Source: Campylobacter sp. UBA1713
GTDB lineage: Bacteria; Campylobacterota; Campylobacteria; Campylobacterales; Campylobacteraceae
Reading direction: 5' to 3'
NCBI GenBank assembly: GCA_002317305.1
Contig: DCIZ01000085.1
Coordinates: 1-8,376, forward strand
DNA length: 8,376 nucleotides
Shown here: positions 1 through 5,292 of the stretch, piece by piece
Layout: each line of letters begins with the position of its first letter
How positions within the stretch are numbered: the first letter of the stretch is position 1
Notes under the pieces: model-generated
Told to the model about the DNA's origin: nothing
The model's input: only the letters and a program-made list of their open reading frames with translations
The model's database searches: none
Program-made: the position numbers and the translations under genes

Positions 1-63
1 TTTTCGATAAATCTCAAAGAAAAACGGCGACTGAACAGGCGAACGGGGGCTTTCGCCCCTGCA
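1..63. repeat. Cut-off copy of the hairpin repeat element
   Basis: This stretch matches positions 3500-3563 closely. It has the same loop and right arm (AAAGAAAAACGGCG) and the same following GC-rich hairpin. The left arm would lie outside the window. On the minus strand, positions 46-59 read GGGGC-GAAA-GCCCC, a 5-bp stem closed by a GNRA tetraloop. No T-run follows, so it is not a standard terminator. It lies just downstream of dut. What is seen is a second copy of the element; its function is unknown. Confidence 0.7.
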
Positions 64-89
64 ACCCCATAAATCGCTCCGCTCACAAA

Positions 90-174
90 TTTCCGTTTTC
101 CGCACTCACTCCACACTCCACACTACACACTCCGCACTCACTCCGCACTCCGCATTCCGCATTCTGCAATCTGA
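90..174. repeat. Degenerate heptanucleotide tandem array
   Basis: The stretch reads as about eleven 7-nt units of the ACTCCGC / TTTCCGC / ATTCTGC type, interrupted by two 4-nt partial ACTC units. It overlaps the 3' end of dut, whose stop codon at 138-140 lies inside the array. Similar heptads recur at 1289-1323, 3040-3060, 3330-3350, 3430-3457 and 3564-3598. Because 7 is not a multiple of 3, a change in copy number would shift the frame at the end of dut. Confidence 0.75.
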
Positions 175-836
175 ACATAAGCCTCTTCAAGCGCTTTATA
201 TATCTCCTCAAAACCCATCACGCCACGCGACAAAATGCCGTTTAGCACTTCGTTGTCCTCCACGCCGTTCCAAATTTTAACATAAGTGCCACTTTGGTAG
301 CCGTTGTCTTGGCGAAATTTGTTTAGCACGTTTTTGCCTATGTAGATGCGGTAAAGCTCAAACAAATTTACCTCGCACTTTAACGCAAGGCGAAAGTAGT
401 GGTAAAGCAGCTCGCCAAAGCCACAAGAAAGCGCACTCGTCCTGTGGATGAGCGTCTCGACTTCGCTCAAAACCTCGTAAATGTTGTAGCTGTTTAGGTC
501 AAAAACCTCCTCGCAAAACTCCTTAAAACCAAGCGTGTTTATGATGTTTTGCGCCAGCTCCTCCGCACTGTAACGCTCGAGCCCCATGCTCATCACAAAG
601 TGCCAAATGTCGACTATCTCCATCTTTGCGTTTGCTTTATCTGTCGGTGCGCTGACGTTTTTCCAGTGTTTCCACGCAAACGAGTCCATAAGCTCAGCGC
701 ACTCCATGTAGATGCAACGCCGCCAGTTTATGAGCTTGCCGTTTTTAGCAAAACCACTCCGCCACTCTTTGCCGTTTGTCTCATCGTTTAGCCTCTCTTG
801 GAGGTTTATCATCTCTATAAGCATGTTTTTTTTCAT
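138..836 (-). CDS. dut: Dimeric (all-alpha) dUTP diphosphatase
   Basis: The enzyme hydrolyses dUTP to dUMP and pyrophosphate in the cytoplasm, keeping uracil out of DNA and feeding dTMP synthesis. It belongs to the dimeric, all-alpha dUTPase/MazG-like fold used by Campylobacter, not the common trimeric family. The 232-residue product carries the two metal-binding helices: ECAELMDSFAWKHWK (E45, E48) and EIVDIWHF (E73, D76). The conserved C-terminal block NKFRQDNGYQSGTYVKIWNG is at 172-191. The frame is open up to 899, but I place the start at 836. An AAGGA Shine-Dalgarno lies 7 nt before that ATG, and a TATAAT box at 865-870 falls inside the longer frame. The last residues (AECGMRSAE) come from the heptad array, so the C-terminal tail is probably not conserved. 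It appears to be a single-gene transcription unit. Confidence 0.93.
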   Translation of the reverse strand: MKKNMLIEMINLQERLNDETNGKEWRSGFAKNGKLINWRRCIYMECAELMDSFAWKHWKNVSAPTDKANAKMEIVDIWHFVMSMGLERYSAEELAQNIINTLGFKEFCEEVFDLNSYNIYEVLSEVETLIHRTSALSCGFGELLYHYFRLALKCEVNLFELYRIYIGKNVLNKFRQDNGYQSGTYVKIWNGVEDNEVLNGILSRGVMGFEEIYKALEEAYVQIAECGMRSAE

Positions 837-864
837 ATTATAATCCTTTTTATCAATTCTTTTA

Positions 865-870
865 ATTATA
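865..870 (-). promoter_or_regulatory. Predicted -10 box for dut
   Basis: TATAAT reads on the minus strand 28 nt before the chosen ATG, which would give a leader of about 20 nt. The upstream sequence is T-rich without a clear -35 box, as is usual for Campylobacter sigma-70 promoters. It also argues against the longer reading frame as the real protein. Confidence 0.6.
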
Positions 871-935
871 CTATTTAAAGGTAAATGTTCATTAAACAAA
901 TTCTATTTTTCTTTTATAAAAACGTCAAAACTAAT

Positions 936-1076
936 GCCGTCATTACGTTGCGTTAGCGTTGCGAAGAATCCACGCTTTTTAAACGGGTAAAAAGCCAAAT
1001 TCGCTTTTTCTTGAATTTGACTTTTTCACACCCTCGCTAGGCAGGGGATTCTTCGCTAGCGCTCAGAATGACGGCG
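936..1076. repeat. Palindromic repeat unit A
   Basis: This is an imperfect long inverted repeat. The left end is GCCGTCATT...GCGAAGAATCC and the right end is GGGGATTCTTCGC...CTCAGAATGACGGCG. It is the first member of a family found only in the dut-gpmI and gpmI-argF spacers of this window. The left arm is the more diverged. The words GTCATTCTGAG and GAAGAATC resemble intergenic palindromes known from many bacterial phyla; that link is from general knowledge and was not searched. Confidence 0.75.
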
Positions 1077-1137
1077 TTGGTTTGGGCTTTTTTTAATTTG
1101 TGCCAAATTTTCGTAAAATGCAAAAAAAGTCATGCAA
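1077..1137. repeat. Conserved spacer between repeat units
   Basis: This T-rich linker joins units A and B. It matches the reverse complement of 3079-3145 on the other side of gpmI, sharing TTTGGG, then seven or more T, CAAATTT and TAAAATGC. Unlike the palindromic units, the linker has a direction. It shows that the two repeat clusters are inverted relative to each other. Confidence 0.6.
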
Positions 1138-1284
1138 CGCCGTCATTCTGAGGAAGCCGTTAGGCGACCGAAGAATCCCCTGAAATTTTAGCAAATAGAA
1201 TCTACAAATTTACTTTTTGTGAATTTAAAGATTCTCCTCGCTAAAAAGGCGGGGGATTCTTCGCTAGCGCTCAGAATGACGGCG
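1138..1284. repeat. Palindromic repeat unit B (most complete copy)
   Basis: The ends are perfect 15-bp inverted repeats: CGCCGTCATTCTGAG at 1138-1152 and its complement at 1270-1284. Inside these, CCGAAGAATCCCC pairs with GGGGATTCTTCG, and an inner TAGAATCTACAAATT arm faces a related AGATTCTCC arm. The layout is a three-tier palindrome of about 147 bp. It contains no reading frame of interest. It could form a cruciform or a long RNA hairpin if transcribed. Confidence 0.8.
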
Positions 1285-1288
1285 GTAA

Positions 1289-1323
1289 CGGAAAGCAGAA
1301 TGCGGAAAACAGAAAGCAGAATT
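1289..1323. repeat. Five-unit heptad array
   Basis: Five uninterrupted 7-nt units are present: CGGAAAG, CAGAATG, CGGAAAA, CAGAAAG, CAGAATT. They sit directly after repeat unit B and form the bridge to the next half unit. They are the same heptad family, in opposite orientation, as the array at 90-174. Confidence 0.75.
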
Positions 1324-1407
1324 TCGTAGATTTGCTTTTTCTTGAATTTAACGATTCTACTCGCTCAAAAGGCGGGAGATTCTTCGCTAGCGCTCAGAAT
1401 GACGGCG
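1324..1407. repeat. Half repeat unit C
   Basis: This is the right half of the palindrome family only. It contains GATTCTACTCGC, GGCGGGAGATTCTTCGC and the terminal CTCAGAATGACGGCG at 1393-1407. The left half is replaced by the heptad array. The remaining 1408-1493, up to the gpmI stop codon, is AT-rich with no feature I can support. Confidence 0.7.
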
Positions 1408-1493
1408 TTTTGTTTGCAGATTCTCAAAATTCGCAACATTTGCAATGATAAATTCTCAAATTTAAAAAACCAACCAAACCGCCCGCAAACCGC

Positions 1494-2954
1494 CTAAAAA
1501 ATAGACCGCTCCATCACCTCCGGCACCTCCACGCCCATCAGCTCCAAAACACTCGCCGCCACATTTGCCAGCCCGCCCTCTTTTAGCCCGCTTACGCCAT
1601 CTGCCAGCACAAAAACAGGCACGTCATAAGTGGTGTGATTCGTCAGCACATTGCCCTCCTCATCCGCCATCTCCTCGCAGTTTCCGTGGTCGCTTATCTG
1701 CATGTAAGCGTAGCCGTTTTCACGAGCAGCCGCCACCACACGCCCAAGCGCCGCATCGACTGCCTCGACCGCTTTTACCGCCGCCTCAAAGTTGCCCGTG
1801 TGTCCCACCATGTCGCCGTTGGCAAAATTCACCACCACAAATTCATAACCCGCCTGCAACGCCTTTACCACGCCGTCAGCCACCGCCGCCGCACTCATCT
1901 CTGGCGCTAGGTCATAAGTCGCCACCTTCGGGCTCGGCACCAAAAGCCGTGTCTCGTTCTCCACCGCTTCCTCTCGTCCGCCGTTAAAAAAGAACGTTAC
2001 GTGCGCGTATTTTTCCGTCTCTGCTGTGTGAAACTGCCGCCCGCCTGAGCGCGCTATAACGTCGCTTAAAGTGTCAGCTAAATCTTCGCTCACAAAAGCG
2101 ACTGGAAAGGTGAATTTGTCGTCATATTTTGTCATCGTAACGAGGTTTTCACACACCGTTTCACGGGCAAATTCGCAAAACTCTTTCACCGCCAAAGCCG
2201 CACAAATTTCACGCGCCCTGTCGTTTCTGAAATTTACAAAAACGATGCCATCACTAGCTCTTATGCCGCCAAATTCGCAAAAACTCGCTGGTTCTACAAA
2301 TTCGTCAAATTCGCCCTTTTCGTAACACGCTTTTATGTAGTCGCTCGGTTTTTCGCTACGTAAATTTGCGTTTTGAGCGATGGTTTTGTAGGCTTTTTCC
2401 ACACGCTCCCACCTTTTGTCTCTGTCCATCGCCCAAAAACGTCCGCTCACTGTGGCGATTTTGTGTTTTTTTTCGAGCGATGAGATGAAATTTAGCGCCG
2501 ACTTTGGGCTCACGTCTCGCCCGTCTGTAACAGCATGCGCAAAAACCTCCACGCCCGCCTTTTCGCCCGCTTCACAAACCGCATCAAAGTGCGACAGATG
2601 CGAGTGCACGCCGCCATCGCTGTAAAGCCCTATGACGTGAAGTCGCTTTACGCGTGCGAGTAAATTTGAGATGGCGGGGTTTGAGGCGAGCGTGCCGTCT
2701 GCCACTGCGCGGTCTATTTTGACGAGGTTTTGGTAGATGATGCGTCCGCTGCCTATGGTCATGTGCCCTACTTCACTGTTGCCCATCTGCCCTTCTGGAA
2801 GTCCTACGGCTAGCCCGCTGGTTTTGAGAGTGCCTGTGAGGGCGTTTTTGTAGAGCCACTCGTAAGTCGGTTTGCGTGCGGTGTTAAAGGCGTTCGGTGT
2901 GTTTTTTGTGTTTATGCCGATGCCATCTGTTATGACAAGTATGCATTTTTTCAT
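1494..2954 (-). CDS. gpmI: 2,3-bisphosphoglycerate-independent phosphoglycerate mutase
   Basis: The enzyme interconverts 3- and 2-phosphoglycerate in glycolysis and gluconeogenesis, using two Mn2+ ions and a phosphoserine intermediate; it acts in the cytoplasm. At 486 residues it is close to the usual Campylobacter length (about 490). Visible signatures are D10 in VITDGIG, the nucleophile S60 in GQMGNSEVGHM, HAVTDGRDVSP (140-150), GRFWAMDRDKRW (171-182), NFRNDRARE (241-249), the metal site NFANGDMVGHTG (D381, H385), SDHGN (D422, H423) and NHTTYDVPV (H440). The phosphatase and transferase halves are both complete. The start is supported by AAGGA 9 nt upstream of the ATG. The gene stands alone between two repeat-filled spacers. 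No clear -10 box was found. Confidence 0.97.
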   Translation of the reverse strand: MKKCILVITDGIGINTKNTPNAFNTARKPTYEWLYKNALTGTLKTSGLAVGLPEGQMGNSEVGHMTIGSGRIIYQNLVKIDRAVADGTLASNPAISNLLARVKRLHVIGLYSDGGVHSHLSHFDAVCEAGEKAGVEVFAHAVTDGRDVSPKSALNFISSLEKKHKIATVSGRFWAMDRDKRWERVEKAYKTIAQNANLRSEKPSDYIKACYEKGEFDEFVEPASFCEFGGIRASDGIVFVNFRNDRAREICAALAVKEFCEFARETVCENLVTMTKYDDKFTFPVAFVSEDLADTLSDVIARSGGRQFHTAETEKYAHVTFFFNGGREEAVENETRLLVPSPKVATYDLAPEMSAAAVADGVVKALQAGYEFVVVNFANGDMVGHTGNFEAAVKAVEAVDAALGRVVAAARENGYAYMQISDHGNCEEMADEEGNVLTNHTTYDVPVFVLADGVSGLKEGGLANVAASVLELMGVEVPEVMERSIF

Positions 2955-3000
2955 TGTGTTTTTCCTTTTTTTTGTTTTTGTTTTTTTGCGTTGTATGTGA

Positions 3001-3078
3001 AGTAGAATCTACAAATTCACGAAAAAGCGAATTTACGAAATTCTGTTCTCTGTTTTCTGTTACCGCCGTCATTCTGAG
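3001..3078. repeat. Inverted half repeat unit D with heptads
   Basis: Read on the minus strand, this matches the left cluster from about 1270 to 1370: CTCAGAATGACGGCGGTAAC, then heptads (3040-3060), then AATTTCGTA, then GATTCTAC. The terminal CGCCGTCATTCTGAG is at 3064-3078. It is the mirror image, across gpmI, of the junction of unit B and half unit C. Confidence 0.7.
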
Positions 3079-3145
3079 AGCGTTTTGTTTGAAGTTTTTC
3101 GCATTTTATGCAAATTTGACAAACGTCAAAAAAAACCCAAACAAA
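3079..3145. repeat. Second copy of the directional spacer
   Basis: It is the reverse-complement counterpart of 1077-1137 and sits between half unit D and unit E. The shared words are the G-run plus T-run, CAAATTT and TAAAATGC. No gene is seen. Confidence 0.55.
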
Positions 3146-3302
3146 CGCCGTCATTCGTAAGGGTTGCGAAGCGACCCGAAGAATCCCCTGACTTTTGAGC
3201 TAGTAGAATCTACAAATTCACGAAAAAGTAAATTTGACTTTTTCCGCCATCGCCAGGCGGGGGATTCTTCGGTCGGCTTTCGCCTCCCTCAGAATGACGG
3301 CG
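3146..3302. repeat. Palindromic repeat unit E
   Basis: This is a full-length unit. The left end is CGCCGTCATTC, then GACCCGAAGAATCCCCTGAC. The right end is GGCGGGGGATTCTTCGGTCG, then CTCAGAATGACGGCG. An inner AGAATCTACAAATTCACG arm is present. Unlike units A and B, the right arm has CGGTCGGCTTTCGCC before the terminal motif, and the left arm has a matching GCGAAGCGACCCG. The arms therefore seem to have kept their ability to pair. Three heptads follow at 3330-3350. Confidence 0.75.
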
Positions 3303-3354
3303 TTGGTTTTTGCTTTTTTGATAATCGCACATTCCTCATTCCGTTGTCTGTTAC

Positions 3355-3691
3355 CGACCGAAGAATCCCCTGACTTTTGAGCGAGTAGAATCTTTAAAAT
3401 TAACGCAAAAGCAAATTTACGAAATCCTGTTTTCTGTTTTCCGCACTCTGTTTTCCGTATGAAAAGCTAACGCTTTTTTTAGTCCCGCCGCCGTTTTTCT
3501 TTTCGATAAATCTCAAAGAAAAACGGCGGCGGGACGGGCGAGCGGGGGCTTCGCCCCTGCATTCAGAAAACAGAATGCGGAAAACGGAAAACGGAATTTT
3601 GTAAATTCGCTTTTTCGTGAATTTGTAGATTCTCCTCCCCTTGCCAGGCGGGGGATTCTTCAGTCGGCTACCTCCCTTGCAAATGACGGCG
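3355..3691. repeat. Composite repeat unit F split by a hairpin element
   Basis: The left arm begins with CCGACCGAAGAATCCCCTGAC and runs through four heptads (3430-3457). The right arm starts with five heptads of the complementary type (3564-3598) and ends with GGCGGGGGATTCTTC, CAGTCGGC and AATGACGGCG at 3691. The outermost left terminus is missing. The centre is occupied by the 21-bp hairpin element. The whole is a nested palindrome of about 340 bp just downstream of argF. Positions 3462-3480 contain AAAAGC-TAAC-GCTTTT plus a T-run, terminator-like on the plus strand although no plus-strand gene precedes it. Confidence 0.65.
3482..3562. repeat. 21-bp perfect hairpin repeat element
   Basis: Positions 3482-3502 and 3515-3535 are perfect 21-bp complements around a 12-nt loop (TCGATAAATCTC). 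Next comes a GC-rich hairpin, GGGGC-TTC-GCCCC. The loop, right arm and second hairpin recur at 1-63, so this is a mobile or repeated unit rather than a one-off structure. It encodes nothing. It may be a small non-autonomous element that landed within the heptads of composite unit F. Confidence 0.75.
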
Positions 3692-3751
3692 TTGCACTTG
3701 CGTTTCGTATTTTAAAAAAAATTAGCGAGAATCTAAAAACAAACCGCCATT

Positions 3752-4672
3752 TCACTCCGCACAAACCCACACCATCACGCCTTTTTGTGCGTGTAGCCTG
3801 TTCTCTGCCTCGTCAAAGATCTCGCCAGCATGCGCCTCAAAAACCTCCTCGCTCACCTCGTAGCCTCTGTAAGCAGGCAGGCAGTGCAAAAAGCAAGCAC
3901 CCGGTTTTGCCAAAGCCATCAGGTCTGAATCTACACAAAAACCGCCAAAATCGCGCAGTTTTTGCTCCTTTTGCTCCTCTTGTCCCATCGAGATCCACGT
4001 GTCTGTCGTTACGCAGTCAGCGCCAGAAACGGCGACTTTTGGGTCGTTTAAGATGCGAATTTTTGCGCCACTTTTCTCGCTGTTTGCCTCCGCTCTTTGC
4101 CTTACAAACTCCGCCACGTGGTAGCCTTTTGGGATGGCGATGTCAAGCGAAAAGCCCAGTTTTGACGCCGCCATCATCCACGAGTTGCTCATGTTATTTG
4201 GGTCGCCTATGTAGGCAACTTTCATCGTTTCCAAATTTACGCCGTGCTCGCTTAATGTGAGCAAGTCCGCCATGAGCTGAACGGGGTGAAAGTCGTCGCT
4301 AAGCCCGTTTATGACAGGCACACCACTAAAACGCGCCAGCTCTTCTAGGTCGCTTTGGCGAAAAACGCGCGCCATTATGATGTCGGTCATCCGCCCAAGC
4401 ACGCGCGCCGTGTCTTTGACAGGCTCGCCACGCCCGAGCTGAATCTCTTTGCTACTTAAAAAAAGCCCACGCCCGCCCAGCTGTGCGATGCCTACTTCAA
4501 AGCTAACGCGCGTGCGTGTCGAGCTTTTTTCGAAGATCATCGCGAGCGTTTTATCTTTTAGGTATGGTTTAAAGTCGCGTGCTTTTGCCTCTTTTTTTAT
4601 CTTTTTTGAGAGGTCTAGAATCTCAAAAATTTCCTCTTTTGTCAAGTCGTTTAGCGTCAAAAAGTGTCTCAT
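3752..4672 (-). CDS. argF: Ornithine carbamoyltransferase
   Basis: The enzyme transfers the carbamoyl group from carbamoyl phosphate to ornithine, giving citrulline in cytoplasmic arginine biosynthesis. The 306-residue product has the full set of family motifs: the carbamoyl phosphate loop STRTR (51-55), FHPVQ (128-132), the ornithine-side DTWISMG (224-230) and HCLPAYRG (263-270). Length and order are normal for anabolic OTCases. The ATG at 4670-4672 follows AAGGAG with 4 nt between them. No neighbouring arg gene is present, so it appears to be transcribed alone. The reading frame shows no damage. A plausible -10 region is at 4697-4707. Confidence 0.96.
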   Translation of the reverse strand: MRHFLTLNDLTKEEIFEILDLSKKIKKEAKARDFKPYLKDKTLAMIFEKSSTRTRVSFEVGIAQLGGRGLFLSSKEIQLGRGEPVKDTARVLGRMTDIIMARVFRQSDLEELARFSGVPVINGLSDDFHPVQLMADLLTLSEHGVNLETMKVAYIGDPNNMSNSWMMAASKLGFSLDIAIPKGYHVAEFVRQRAEANSEKSGAKIRILNDPKVAVSGADCVTTDTWISMGQEEQKEQKLRDFGGFCVDSDLMALAKPGACFLHCLPAYRGYEVSEEVFEAHAGEIFDEAENRLHAQKGVMVWVCAE

Positions 4673-4696
4673 GAATCTCCTTGTTTTTGAATTTGC

Positions 4697-4707
4697 CTTA
4701 TATTTTA
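4697..4707 (-). promoter_or_regulatory. Possible -10 region for argF
   Basis: The minus strand reads TAAAATATAAG, offering two overlapping AT-rich -10 hexamers (TAAAAT or TATAAG) about 25-30 nt before the argF start. No -35 box lies at a normal distance; the TTGACA at 4749-4754 is too far away. This is a weak prediction. Confidence 0.35.
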
Positions 4708-4910
4708 CTAAAAGTTGGTTTGAATTTGGTTTAAATTTTGAATTTAGTTGTCAAATTTGGTTTGTGTCAAAAATTTAGCAACAAAACTCTCGCAAAAAAA
4801 AACTAAAAACAAAATATAAGATATAAAATACAAAAAACGCAAATCGCCATTGTTACAAAAAAAAGATAAAAAAGATAAAAACGATTTGTAAAAAGAAAAG
4901 AAAAAACGAA

Positions 4911-4986
4911 TGGTGGTTTGGGGCAGAATCGAACTGCCGACACGAAGATTTTCAGTCTTCTGCTCTACCGACTGAGCTACCGAACC
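4911..4986 (-). tRNA. tRNA-Phe (GAA)
   Basis: The cloverleaf can be folded by eye. The 5' acceptor strand is GGTTCGG, followed by a D arm GCTCAGTCGGTAGAGC, an anticodon stem GAAGA/TCTTC around loop CTGAAAA (anticodon GAA), and a T arm GGCAG-TTCGATT-CTGCC. The 3' strand is CCAAACC, then A and an encoded CCA. The acceptor stem has one C-A mismatch at pair 5-68. The total length is 76 nt. The T-rich sequence downstream may act as a weak terminator. It marks the left edge of the accessory island. Confidence 0.96.
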
Positions 4987-5014
4987 AAAACCACAAAACT
5001 TAAAAAGTGCGTGA

Positions 5015-5020
5015 ATTATA
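5015..5020 (-). promoter_or_regulatory. -10 box of the tRNA-Phe promoter
   Basis: TATAAT on the minus strand is preceded by a T-run and GA (TTTTTTAGA-TATAAT), the typical Campylobacter form. It lies 28 nt upstream of the mature 5' end of tRNA-Phe, leaving a short leader for processing. No clear -35 box is seen. Confidence 0.65.
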
Positions 5021-5064
5021 TCTAAAAAACCTGAAATTTTGCTTAAATGATGAGAGTTTTTAAT

Positions 5065-5156
5065 GGCATCTCTAAAAACTAATTTTGCTCGATTTTAAAG
5101 AAACAAACAAAAAAAGCAAGCCATTCAAATTTAGTTAAATAGTTTTTAGAGATGCC
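5065..5156. mobile_element. 92-bp MITE-like element
   Basis: Perfect 16-bp inverted ends, GGCATCTCTAAAAACT (5065-5080) and its complement (5141-5156), enclose 60 bp of AT-rich non-coding sequence. No exact target duplication is visible. The ends share only the opening GGC with the inverted repeats of the nearby insertion sequence, so it is probably not a derivative of it. AGTTTTTA occurs again just outside the left end. It could instead be a strong hairpin of a transcript, but the length and terminal symmetry favour a non-autonomous transposable element. Confidence 0.55.
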
Positions 5157-5184
5157 CTTTAGCTATATTTTAGAAAAATATTAG

Positions 5185-5190
5185 TATAAT
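5185..5190 (+). promoter_or_regulatory. -10 box of the interrupted plus-strand gene
   Basis: TATAAT is preceded by ATTAG and followed by TCGCAT. It is the only strong plus-strand promoter signal near the start codon at 5279. Transcription would begin near 5197, giving a leader of about 80 nt with the two inverted repeats described separately. Confidence 0.55.
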
Positions 5191-5208
5191 TCGCATATTT
5201 GTCAGAAC

Positions 5209-5260
5209 AATAAGCTGGATTTACATAGCTTATTTTACAATGCCAAAAATTTATGTAAAT
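5209..5260 (+). promoter_or_regulatory. Structured leader with two competing stems
   Basis: AATAAGCT (5209-5216) pairs with AGCTTATT (5227-5234) around a 10-nt loop. ATTTACATA (5219-5227) pairs with TATGTAAAT (5252-5260). The two stems use overlapping bases, so they cannot both form completely. They sit between the -10 box at 5185 and the SD at about 5269. Such a layout suits an attenuator or mRNA-stability element, but no known riboswitch class is recognised. Confidence 0.4.
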
Positions 5261-5278
5261 AAATCAAAAGGAAAAAAC

Positions 5279-5292
5279 ATGAAAAAATTCTA
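5279..5292 (+). pseudogene. 5' stub of a gene cut off by the insertion sequence
   Basis: AAAAGGAAAAAAC followed by ATG AAA AAA TTC gives a good SD and a start reading MKKF. The next codon becomes TAG, formed from TA plus the first G of the insertion-sequence end. The promoter, leader, SD and start codon therefore survive, but the coding region is gone. No matching continuation was found beyond 6069. The original product cannot be named; a lysine-rich start is only weakly suggestive of a secreted protein. Confidence 0.5.

Noticed and set aside
90..174. CRISPR array
   Set aside because: The period is 7 nt with no spacers; it is a short tandem repeat.
549..791. Plus-strand open frame across dut
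   Set aside because: It is antisense to a well-supported enzyme gene, with no SD and no recognisable motif.
837..899. Upstream extension of dut by 21 residues
   Set aside because: A TATAAT promoter box and a good SD lie inside the extension, and the family starts at about the shorter ATG.
1565..1987. Plus-strand open frames rich in Pro, His and Arg across gpmI
   Set aside because: The composition is what antisense reading of a GC-rich gene gives. There is no homology signal, and the frames at 1635-1910, 2071-2325 and 2416-2625 are of the same kind.
2954..3373. Short open frames in the gpmI-argF spacer
   Set aside because: They are translations of the palindromic repeats (ESTNSRKS occurs in two of them) and lack start signals.
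3787..4260. Plus-strand open frame across argF
   Set aside because: It is antisense to argF, with low-complexity basic composition and no translation signal; the frame at 4449-4778 is similar.
4840..4888. Terminator hairpin after tRNA-Phe (CAAATCG / CGATTTG)
   Set aside because: It is only 7 bp with a loop of about 35 nt; the T-rich tract alone is the more likely end signal.
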